Assembly (NCBI GenBank): GCA_027340645.1
Contig: DAHWQN010000043.1
Span: 1 to 5,550, forward strand
From: Microcaldota archaeon
GTDB taxonomy: Archaea > Micrarchaeota > Micrarchaeia > Micrarchaeales > CABMGC01
Direction: 5' to 3'
Length of the DNA: 5,550 nt
Shown: piece by piece, positions 1 to 5,550 of the stretch
Layout: each line of letters starts with the position of its first letter
How positions within the stretch are numbered: position 1 is the first letter of the stretch
Position numbers and translations under genes: made by a program
The notes under the pieces: generated by a model
The model's input: only the letters and a program-made list of their open reading frames with translations
The model's database searches: none
Told to the model about the DNA's origin: nothing

Positions 1-1
1 T

Positions 2-1408
2 GGCACTATACCGCCATCATTCATCTTCGGACCATCAGATATGTTCTTCCACTCGATAGCAATCGGAATAGCCTCGCTTCTCGTCTACTTTGTTATAATG
101 ACATTTGATCTTGACAAATATGAACCAAACATTGATTTTCCCATCGCATACAGGGCGATGATAGCAACAATACTCGGGGCAATAGCAGTACTATTCTACA
201 TATCTCCCGCATTCAATGCGGCAACCGCTCCAATAACTGACATAATAATGTTCATCGCACTGCTGTTCCTTGCAGATGTAGGAGGAGCTCTTATAATACA
301 GATGTATCTTCTTCCTGCAAAACTAAGCGGCAGATATAATCCATATGACAACTCTATGGGAATGTTTCCCAAGCTGAAACAATTGCCGGGATGGTCAGAC
401 TTTAGAAAAATGGACTCTGCGTATTGGCTTGTCCTTACCTCTGCTATAGTTGCATTTATAGCAGGAGTAATGGGCTTTATAGCATTATGGATTAATCCTT
501 ATCATGTTTTTATAGCGGCGCCAGCATTTCTCAATGGCTATATGGCCTGGCTGGGCGGCGCAGCAGCATGGTTTACAGCGCTTATAGGTTCACATTCACA
601 TGTTATAGGAATAGCCGTAATGGTTGGCGTTGTTGGGGTTGTCGCTAAGCGCTTTAACGTCTTAAAACTTCAGAACCACTGGAAAAGCCTTGCAAAATTC
701 GGCATGTGGGTAAGCATAGCAGGGCTTACAATAATGGTTGTAGTTTTTCTATTTGAGGCATTCGCTGCGTATACTCCCCCTCTTCTCTTCGCAAGCAATC
801 CTGGGGGGCCGATGCAGTTATGGTCATTTACTTCACAGAACGGAATGGCCGGCGACGACACTACAATGTTACTTGCAAGTATAGGTGCCATGATAATGCT
901 TATACCACTTATGTTAACAAAAATAAGAGATCGTCCGGCCTGGAAGGATCCAATAAGGCTTTCCATACTTGCCACTTGGATAATCGCATTCATTGCAACT
1001 CCATTGGAGGGCTTCTTCATAGAATTTAATGAGGCGACTCTCAGTGGAGCCCCTATAGATGTAGTGTTTGGCAATCTGCAGTATTTTTCGCTCTTTGCAA
1101 TAACAATGATAGCACTTGCATTTATAGCAGTAGACTTTTTCCAGAGCAGTAAAGATATCAGGAAGAAAGTAGCTAGCGTAGGAATCGCTGTGACAGTATT
1201 TGCACTCATAACGGGCTTTATTTATGTATTCTTTAATCCAGGGCTCCTTAACTCAACAGGTTCGATCTCAGGCACTACAGTGTGGGGCTATATTTTTGCA
1301 ACCGGGTTGTTTCTGATGTCTTGCGCAGTTATCTACGCGATGCTTAAGGTCCGCAGCGGTTATGACCTCAGACGTCCTATGCCTCATTTATCGACATACA
1401 CTCCTTAA
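2..1408 (+). CDS. Polytopic membrane protein of unknown function with an HxH motif, probably 5'-truncated by the window edge
   Basis: I do not recognise this family. The first ATG in frame is at 41 (455 residues from there), but the frame is open back to base 2, the extra codons read like protein (GTIPPSFIFGPSD), and no ribosome site precedes the ATG, so the gene probably begins outside the window. Numbering from that ATG, I count about 12 hydrophobic segments, near 3-22, 37-56, 64-90, 129-151, 165-181, 185-203, 218-242, 275-294, 306-322, 345-366, 376-397 and 413-436. A polar loop lies at 94-125. The most striking motif is GSHSHVIG, with H185 and H187 where a helix enters the membrane; other histidines are H4, H155, H213 and H449. 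An HxH at a helix edge also occurs in helix X of heme-copper oxidases, but the other oxidase ligand motifs (the HH pair and GHPEVY) are absent in what is visible, so I do not call it an oxidase. It ends 11 bp from the convergent heme O synthase gene. Isoleucine is often ATA. Coding status is confident; function is unknown. Confidence 0.85.
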   Translation, partial: GTIPPSFIFGPSDMFFHSIAIGIASLLVYFVIMTFDLDKYEPNIDFPIAYRAMIATILGAIAVLFYISPAFNAATAPITDIIMFIALLFLADVGGALIIQMYLLPAKLSGRYNPYDNSMGMFPKLKQLPGWSDFRKMDSAYWLVLTSAIVAFIAGVMGFIALWINPYHVFIAAPAFLNGYMAWLGGAAAWFTALIGSHSHVIGIAVMVGVVGVVAKRFNVLKLQNHWKSLAKFGMWVSIAGLTIMVVVFLFEAFAAYTPPLLFASNPGGPMQLWSFTSQNGMAGDDTTMLLASIGAMIMLIPLMLTKIRDRPAWKDPIRLSILATWIIAFIATPLEGFFIEFNEATLSGAPIDVVFGNLQYFSLFAITMIALAFIAVDFFQSSKDIRKKVASVGIAVTVFALITGFIYVFFNPGLLNSTGSISGTTVWGYIFATGLFLMSCAVIYAMLKVRSGYDLRRPMPHLSTYTP

Positions 1409-1419
1409 GTCAGAGAGTC

Positions 1420-2268
1420 TCATACAAGTGCAGCGATGATGACACCGATGAAAACAAAAGTCAGATAGATAGAGGAGAACTTGAATAATGTCCAGGCAGC
1501 CGTGTTGTCTATAATCGTTTTAAAGCTAAGGTATAAAGAGAATGCCAGGGGTATCACAATTATGGCAGTATAATACCATCTGAGGAAAAGTACCATGTAA
1601 ACAGAGAGTGCCGCCATAATAATATTAAATAATGCAATTACCCTGGTTCCTATCCTTCTGCTTTCAACAGCCGTAAGCATAGGCACTCCTGCCTTCAAAT
1701 AATCTTTTCTGTACTTAATGGCAAAAGACCAAATATGTCCCGGTATCCAGAAAAGCACCAGAAGTCCGAGCACAAACCCAGGTAATGTTATGGTCCCTGA
1801 AGCAGAAGTAACCCCCGCCCATACACAGAAGCTGCCAGCCAAACCACCAATGACTATGCTAAACCTACTTCTCCTCTTTAGCCAAATTGTATATACGATT
1901 ATGTAAAAAAATACCCCTAAAAATATCATTACTGCAGTCAAAAAGTTTGCCAATGAACCAAGTACTATTCCAACTGCGGATAATAATACCCCATATATCA
2001 TTCCATGTGTCTTGTCCAACTTTCCACGTGCCGTTGCCCTATTTTTTGTTCTCTCCATCTTCTTGTCTATGTCAGCTTCTATAACTTTATTCAAAAGCTC
2101 TGCACCACAACCTCCTGCAGCTATTGCTAATATTATTATGGCAAGGTTTTTTAGTTCAAGATGGGCAATAAGTCCATTTGCAATTACAAAGCCGGCTACA
2201 GCGGAGAGTACTAAGAGCGCAACTATCTTATACTGCATTAGTTTGACGTAGTCGCTTAATGTCGCCAT
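1420..2268 (-). CDS. ctaB: Heme O synthase (protoheme IX farnesyltransferase), UbiA superfamily
   Basis: This integral membrane prenyltransferase transfers a farnesyl group from farnesyl diphosphate to the vinyl group of heme b to give heme O, the precursor of heme A and a cofactor of heme-copper terminal oxidases. The 282 residues fit the family length (about 280-310) and are mostly hydrophobic helices. The diphosphate/Mg-binding motif is at 60-77: N60, E64, D66, D68, then MERTKNR (71-77), the signature that separates CtaB/CyoE from other UbiA enzymes. It is followed by YTIWLKRRS (126-134) and IGGLAGSF (140-147), then H178 in FWIPGHIW, and the second acidic motif RKDYLKAGVPML (187-198) with D189. 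Glu at position 64 replaces the commoner Asp, a substitution I believe is tolerated in this family. The ATG lies 4 bp after the stop of the seven-helix protein gene, so the two are probably co-transcribed. The upstream bases show only a weak purine stretch as a ribosome site. A DGGGP synthase or other UbiA enzyme is less likely because of the MERTxxR signature. Confidence 0.93.
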   Translation of the reverse strand: MATLSDYVKLMQYKIVALLVLSAVAGFVIANGLIAHLELKNLAIIILAIAAGGCGAELLNKVIEADIDKKMERTKNRATARGKLDKTHGMIYGVLLSAVGIVLGSLANFLTAVMIFLGVFFYIIVYTIWLKRRSRFSIVIGGLAGSFCVWAGVTSASGTITLPGFVLGLLVLFWIPGHIWSFAIKYRKDYLKAGVPMLTAVESRRIGTRVIALFNIIMAALSVYMVLFLRWYYTAIIVIPLAFSLYLSFKTIIDNTAAWTLFKFSSIYLTFVFIGVIIAALV

Positions 2269-2272
2269 AAAA

Positions 2273-2932
2273 CTACTTTTTCACTAATGTTGTCTTGCGC
2301 AGTACCCGAAAGTCAAAAAAACCTAGCCAAAGCATAACAAGGCCGAAGAACTCAACATAATATATTGCAGCAGGGAACGATGCAATATAAAGTGTACCTC
2401 CAAATGCGAAAGTTAGCATTCCTGCTATTATCCATAACATCTTCGGCTTCCTGCTGCGTACAAGGCTCATCCCAGCTATGGCGATTATGACTAGCGTGGC
2501 AGGTATCGTTATCAATGACGAGCTGATTATTACTGTCATGGGTATCATACCCGCAACCATTCCATCAGATATCATATTGTTCATGCTTGCACTGAATGTA
2601 TAATATCCAAGAATTAATGTGGTCACGATAGAATATACCACATATAGGCGCCTAGCTAAGGCTGATTTCACAAGTTCAAGCGATCCTATAGCTATGGGAA
2701 TTACCATGAATGCTATGATAAATAGATATACTTGTACAATAATCAGGCTCGTATTTCCGATGCCGAATGCAAAAAATACCTCGAGAAGGTCAGATAATGC
2801 AAAGAACCAGAAACCCAAACTCCAGTAAATGTAACTCTTCTCATTTTTTTTCATATATGCATTAGTAAGTGATACTGCAAGAGCCGAACTTAGTATGAAG
2901 AATACAATTGTAGATATCTCAATAATATTCAA
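2273..2932 (-). CDS. Seven-helix integral membrane protein of unknown function, TTG start
   Basis: This 219-residue protein has seven clear hydrophobic helices, near 5-25, 34-56, 62-84, 95-112, 131-155, 165-185 and 189-207, and a basic C-terminal tail ending in KTTLVKK. It contains no histidine and no cysteine, so it is unlikely to ligate heme or copper through those side chains. Acidic residues sit in or next to helices (D48, E51, E86, E194). Small basic loops occur at 27-33 (MKKNEKS) and 159-164. The layout, with WSLGFWFFALSD early and GLVMLWLGFF late, vaguely recalls uncharacterised seven-helix proteins seen in archaea and Actinobacteria; this is from memory and not tested. The start is TTG, the first codon after an in-frame TAA; the next in-frame ATG (residue 27) would remove the first helix. 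A GTGAT that could pair with the 16S 3' end lies 3 bases before the TTG. Its stop is 4 bp from the heme O synthase ATG, suggesting one transcript and a possible link to heme or respiratory enzyme assembly, which is inference only. Confidence 0.82.
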   Translation of the reverse strand: MNIIEISTIVFFILSSALAVSLTNAYMKKNEKSYIYWSLGFWFFALSDLLEVFFAFGIGNTSLIIVQVYLFIIAFMVIPIAIGSLELVKSALARRLYVVYSIVTTLILGYYTFSASMNNMISDGMVAGMIPMTVIISSSLITIPATLVIIAIAGMSLVRSRKPKMLWIIAGMLTFAFGGTLYIASFPAAIYYVEFFGLVMLWLGFFDFRVLRKTTLVKK

Positions 2933-2982
2933 TTAATCACAATGGCTTATAAAATGACAAATCTTAAATTCCTATGCCTGAT

Positions 2983-2990
2983 GATATAAA
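2983..2990 (-). promoter_or_regulatory. Candidate archaeal TATA box for the seven-helix protein / ctaB pair
   Basis: In the 62-bp gap after folA, the - strand reads GATTTATATCAT, a good match to the archaeal TATA consensus (TTTATATA). Transcription would be expected about 25 bases downstream, near 2960, leaving a leader of roughly 28 bases before the TTG. A second TATA-like run, TTTTATAA at 2947-2954, is too close to the TTG to drive it in the usual way, but could serve an internal start. AT-rich spacers give such matches easily, so this is a moderate call. Confidence 0.4.
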
Positions 2991-2994
2991 TCTA

Positions 2995-3474
2995 TTATAA
3001 ATTATTATCTTTAACATACTTCCTGTAAGTGAATTCATCAAATGTTTTTGATTCAACTTCTCTCCACTTACTAAAGTCCACCTCTGGGAAGTATGCATCA
3101 CCGTCGTAATGTTTGTTTACACATGAAACATGCAGCATATCCGCAAGAGGCAGCATTGCTTTGTACAGCTGCGCTCCTCCAATACAGAATATCCCGCGCT
3201 CATGTGTTTTGGCTACCTTCATTGCTTCGTCAATGTCATCGCAGACAGTTGCGCCATCTTGACTCGAAAGCGTGCTGCTTACTACTATATTAATTCTGTC
3301 TGGGAGCGGCCTGTATCTGTCAGGCAGCGACTGCCATGTAGTCCTGCCCATTATGACAACATTGTTTGTTGTTAATTCCTTGAAGAGAGCCATATCCTCC
3401 TTTATGTGCCAGGGTATCCTCCCGTTCTTTCCTATTACCCTGTCTTTTGTCATGGCCACTATAATATCCAGCAT
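2995..3474 (-). CDS. folA: Dihydrofolate reductase
   Basis: This enzyme reduces dihydrofolate to tetrahydrofolate with NADPH in the cytoplasm. At 159 residues it is the normal length for chromosomal DHFR. Visible motifs are the N-terminal strand IIVAMTKDRVIGKNG (4-18, the Met20-loop region), PW at 21-22, the catalytic acid D27 in KEDMALFK, the NADPH-binding IMGRTTWQSL (41-50), RPLPDR at 55-60, IVVSS at 63-67, the second glycine motif CIGGAQLY (97-104) and DGDAYFP (124-130). The ATG follows the thyA stop after a single base (TGA-G-ATG), so translation is probably coupled to thyA. The pairing makes biochemical sense: ThyA is the main reaction that turns methylene-tetrahydrofolate into dihydrofolate, and this enzyme regenerates the reduced form. 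Nothing is missing from the active site. A side-by-side thyA and DHFR gene pair is common in bacteria and is also known in haloarchaea (hts/hdrB). Confidence 0.96.
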   Translation of the reverse strand: MLDIIVAMTKDRVIGKNGRIPWHIKEDMALFKELTTNNVVIMGRTTWQSLPDRYRPLPDRINIVVSSTLSSQDGATVCDDIDEAMKVAKTHERGIFCIGGAQLYKAMLPLADMLHVSCVNKHYDGDAYFPEVDFSKWREVESKTFDEFTYRKYVKDNNL

Positions 3475-3475
3475 C

Positions 3476-4360
3476 TCAAACAGCTATGTCAAGTTTTATT
3501 GCAGGATAACTCTGATAGTTATCTAGTACCGTATCAGTATACTTCCATTCGAATATGCTATTGAAATTAGGAGTAGCGGCTTCAGGCGGTGTATACTTAT
3601 TAGGATCTCTACTAAGTTGTTCATTTGCTCCATTCATATGATTTTCATATATGTGCACATCACCTAGAAAACCTATGAGTCTGCCTTCTTCAAAACCTGA
3701 TTCCTTTGCAAGAAGATGCAGAAGAAGCGCATAACTAGCAATGTTAAATGGCAGGCCGAGCATGGTGTCTACAGATCTCTGATTCCACATAAGATTGAGT
3801 CTTTTCCCTATCACAGTAACCTGAAAGCCATAATGGCATGGTGGTAGCGCCATTATTTTCAGCTGCTGCGGATTCCAAGCAGATACAATCATACGTCTAT
3901 CGTTTGGATCATCCTTGAGCTTCTTGACAATTTCGGAGAGCTGGTCAACTCCCTTTCCGTCATGGCTCGCTGTATATCCAGAGTACTCGCCATTGAAGTG
4001 CCTCCACTGGAAACCATAAACAGGCCCAAGGTCACGCTCCTCAAACATTCTTTTTTTGGCTTCATTATCATGTCCATATGGAGCAATGGATGGCGTTGCC
4101 CACTCATCCCATATGTGATTGTTGCGTTCCTGTAGCCATCTCTTATCAGTGAGTCCCTTTATGAAAAACTCAAGCTCGGAGGAGATAATCTTGAAAGGCA
4201 TCTTTTTTGTCGTGAGAAGCGGGAAACCGTTTCTCATGTCATGCTCGAACATTGCCCCCGCTATTGCGAGTGTGCGTACACCTGTGCGATTCTGCTTCCA
4301 TTCCCCCTCCGAAATTATCCTTCTTAGTATTCCGAGATATGAGCTGTCTGCGCTTTCCAT
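3476..4360 (-). CDS. thyA: Thymidylate synthase (ThyA, folate-dependent, cysteine type)
   Basis: This enzyme methylates dUMP to dTMP, using 5,10-methylene-tetrahydrofolate as both carbon donor and reductant and releasing dihydrofolate. All main motifs are present: the phosphate-binding arginine R25 in NRTGVRTL, FPLLTTKK (46-53), IWDEWA (83-88), DLGPVYGFQWRHF (110-122), the cross-subunit arginines R155/R156 in RRMIVSAWNP, the nucleophile C175 in LPPCHYGFQ, RSVDTMLGLPFNIASYALL (195-213) for dUMP binding, GDVHIYENH (233-241) and the C-terminal PAIKLDIAV, which closes over the active site. It is longer (294) than the roughly 264-residue short form because of an insertion of about 20 residues near 89-109, between IWDEWA and DLGPVYG, where some bacterial ThyA proteins are also longer. 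It heads a two-gene operon with folA, one base apart. The ATG at 4360 is the best start; a stop codon (TAG) lies in frame just upstream. This is the ThyA type, not the flavin-dependent ThyX that many archaea use. Confidence 0.97.
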   Translation of the reverse strand: MESADSSYLGILRRIISEGEWKQNRTGVRTLAIAGAMFEHDMRNGFPLLTTKKMPFKIISSELEFFIKGLTDKRWLQERNNHIWDEWATPSIAPYGHDNEAKKRMFEERDLGPVYGFQWRHFNGEYSGYTASHDGKGVDQLSEIVKKLKDDPNDRRMIVSAWNPQQLKIMALPPCHYGFQVTVIGKRLNLMWNQRSVDTMLGLPFNIASYALLLHLLAKESGFEEGRLIGFLGDVHIYENHMNGANEQLSRDPNKYTPPEAATPNFNSIFEWKYTDTVLDNYQSYPAIKLDIAV

Positions 4361-4390
4361 ACTACCGCATTAAGTAAATACATGTGCAAA

Positions 4391-4400
4391 TCTAAAAATC
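4391..4400 (-). promoter_or_regulatory. Weak candidate TATA-like element for the thyA-folA operon
   Basis: The 70-bp gap between dnaJ and thyA is the only room for a thyA promoter. On the - strand it contains GATTTTTAGA, an AT-rich stretch centred about 35 bases before the thyA ATG. A start site about 25 bases downstream would leave a leader of around 10 bases, as often seen in archaea. No strong ribosome site is visible; GCGGTAGT directly precedes the ATG. The match to the TATA consensus is loose. Confidence 0.25.
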
Positions 4401-4430
4401 CGCACGCCCGGCACCTTTATCAATGTAAAA

Positions 4431-5525
4431 TCAGAATAGGCCGAACTTCTTTTTGCCTCCTTCGTGTATGTCCCTGAACCTTTTTATTGTTTCTTCCTCT
4501 TCGCTTGTAAGGGTCTTCGGCAGGTCTATGTTTACAGTAATGATCTCGTCGCCCCTGCCGCTGCGTCCGAATCTCCTCATGCCTTCGCCCTTTAGCACAA
4601 CATGTGCGCCTTGCTGAGTTCCTTTCTTGAGAGTCACTTTCTTGTTATCCTTAAGTGTCGGCACTTCTATATCGCCCCCGAGCAGTGCAGTGTAAAATGG
4701 AACATTTATATCTGCTTGTATATCATCTCCATCCCTTGTAAAATCTCCGTCCTTCTCGACACCTATCTCTATGTAAAGGTCGCCTGCTCCAAATCTGGAG
4801 TAATCGCCCATTCCTTCAAGCCTGAGACGCATCCCGTCGCGCACGCCAGCTGGCACATTCACATGTACGTGCTCTGTCTTGACATAACCGCCCTTGCCTA
4901 AACAGGTTCTGCATTTTCTCTCAAAGATCTTTCCAGTCCCTGAGCATTCCGAGCATGTTGTGACCACCTGCATACTACCGAATATTGTATTACTGGCGCG
5001 CCTTACACGCCCGGCACCATTGCAAGTATTGCACTTTATCATCTTTGAACCTGGCTCTGCACCAGCACCATTGCATCTATCGCACTTCGCAACGTGCCTT
5101 AGCGAGACCTCTTTTTCAGCTCCATTGGCAGCATCACGGAGTGACACATTCATATGATACATTACGCTGTTGCCTCCCTGACCGCCAAACGAGCTGCCGC
5201 CAAAATCAAACCCACCAAAGCTCCCGAATCCACTGCCTCCGAAAAGATCCCTGAATATGTCACTGGTGTTAAAGCCGCGGAAGATGTCCTCCTGGCTGAA
5301 CTGCTGGCTGAAAGCCTCTGGTCCGTATGTATCGTACTGCTGTCTCTTCTCAGGATTTCCAAGTACGGCATAAGCCTCATTCACTTCCTTGAATTTTGCC
5401 TCTGTGTCCTTGTCTTTATTCCTGTCTGGATGAAGCTCCAAAGCCTTCTTCCTATATGCCCGTTTTATCTCATCCTGTGTGGCATCTTTCTGCACTCCCA
5501 AAATGGAGTAATAGTCCTCTGGCAT
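4431..5525 (-). CDS. dnaJ: Chaperone DnaJ (type I Hsp40)
   Basis: This is the co-chaperone that delivers unfolded protein to DnaK (Hsp70) and stimulates its ATPase in the cytoplasm. Starting at the ATG at 5525, the protein has 364 residues, close to the family's usual 370-380. The domains in order are the J domain (about 4-67) with the essential HPD at 32-34; a Gly/Phe-rich region (about 85-118, including DIFRDLFGGSGFG); a zinc-binding domain with four CxxCxGxG repeats (CDRCNGAG 148, CNTCNGAG 165, CSECSGTG 191, CRTCLGKG 205), enough for two zinc ions; and the C-terminal substrate and dimer domains (about 215-364), ending KKKFGLF. All repeats are intact. A TTG at 5540 would add five residues, but the ATG gives the typical N-terminus (MPEDYYSILGV), has an AAGTGA ribosome-site-like stretch shortly upstream, and follows by 4 bp the stop of the preceding frame. 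It is probably downstream of dnaK in one transcript. A short TTTT follows the stop but no clear terminator is visible. Confidence 0.97.
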   Translation of the reverse strand: MPEDYYSILGVQKDATQDEIKRAYRKKALELHPDRNKDKDTEAKFKEVNEAYAVLGNPEKRQQYDTYGPEAFSQQFSQEDIFRGFNTSDIFRDLFGGSGFGSFGGFDFGGSSFGGQGGNSVMYHMNVSLRDAANGAEKEVSLRHVAKCDRCNGAGAEPGSKMIKCNTCNGAGRVRRASNTIFGSMQVVTTCSECSGTGKIFERKCRTCLGKGGYVKTEHVHVNVPAGVRDGMRLRLEGMGDYSRFGAGDLYIEIGVEKDGDFTRDGDDIQADINVPFYTALLGGDIEVPTLKDNKKVTLKKGTQQGAHVVLKGEGMRRFGRSGRGDEIITVNIDLPKTLTSEEEETIKRFRDIHEGGKKKFGLF

Positions 5526-5529
5526 CAGT

Positions 5530-5550
5530 TCACTTCTCAACCTTGAAGTT
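5530..5550 (-). CDS. 3' tail of an upstream gene, possibly dnaK
   Basis: On the - strand the first bases inside the right edge read as NFKVEK followed by TGA, ending 4 bp before the dnaJ ATG. DnaK proteins commonly end in an acidic/basic tail after a motif like DADF or DADYKV, and dnaK-dnaJ is the usual gene order in archaea that have this system, so this may be the end of dnaK. Six residues cannot prove identity; the frame itself could be chance. Confidence 0.35.
   Translation of the reverse strand, partial: NFKVEK

Noticed and set aside
670..1209. A 179-codon open frame on the - strand opposite the left membrane protein
   Set aside because: It lies wholly antisense to a protein with clear membrane helices, has no recognisable domain, and its composition is what a reverse-complement shadow would give.
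2068..2091. Glu64 instead of Asp in the first acidic motif of heme O synthase
   Set aside because: As I recall, NxxxE variants occur in many CtaB-type proteins; the rest of the signature (DID, MERTxxR) is intact, so there is no reason to suspect loss or change of activity.
4995..5002. GGCGCGCC palindrome inside dnaJ
   Set aside because: It is a single 8-base palindrome within coding sequence, with no partner site or flanking structure suggesting a binding or recombination site.
4403..5018. A 13-base direct repeat, CACGCCCGGCACC, in the dnaJ-thyA gap (4403-4415) and inside dnaJ (5006-5018)
   Set aside because: A single pair of 13-mers in 5.5 kb is not far from chance expectation, and one copy is constrained by coding sequence for the zinc-binding region.
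5004..5090. Repeated-looking Cys/Gly codon patterns in dnaJ
   Set aside because: These are the normal CxxCxGxG zinc-binding repeats of DnaJ, not a DNA-level repeat array.
5154..5546. A 130-codon + strand open frame opposite the 5' part of dnaJ
   Set aside because: The opposite strand encodes the unmistakable J domain and Gly/Phe region; this frame has no motif of its own.

Overview
The window holds six genes. One lies on the + strand and five on the - strand, and a few bases of a seventh show at the right edge. The organism is most likely an archaeon, and I lean towards an acidophile of the Thermoplasmata or ARMAN/Micrarchaeota type. The reasons are the frequent use of ATA for isoleucine, the lack of strong GGAGG ribosome sites, TATA-like boxes (TTTATATC) instead of clear bacterial -35/-10 pairs, a TTG start, very tight gene packing, and polytopic membrane proteins beside a heme O synthase. 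This placement is inference; there is no rRNA or other marker gene here.

Left part (1-2932): a long membrane protein on the + strand, probably cut by the window edge, runs tail-to-tail (11 bp gap) into a - strand pair. That pair is a seven-helix membrane protein of unknown function, followed 4 bp later by heme O synthase (CtaB/CyoE family). Heme O synthase makes the farnesylated heme used by heme-copper terminal oxidases, so this side of the window may be respiratory. The + strand protein has a His-x-His motif at the edge of a membrane helix that could bind metal or heme, but I do not recognise its family.

Middle (2995-4360): thyA and folA form a two-gene operon with one base between stop and start. 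ThyA makes dTMP and oxidises methylene-tetrahydrofolate to dihydrofolate; FolA (DHFR) reduces it back to tetrahydrofolate. Both proteins keep their catalytic residues.

Right part (4431-5550): a full-length type I DnaJ co-chaperone (J domain, Gly/Phe region, four zinc-binding repeats, C-terminal substrate domain). Immediately upstream, a short open frame ends 4 bp before the dnaJ ATG; its last residues would fit a DnaK C-terminus, giving the common dnaK-dnaJ order.

No tRNA, rRNA, CRISPR array, insertion sequence or long repeat was seen. Most of the window is conserved housekeeping; the two unrecognised membrane proteins flanking heme O synthase are the only parts that might be new biology.
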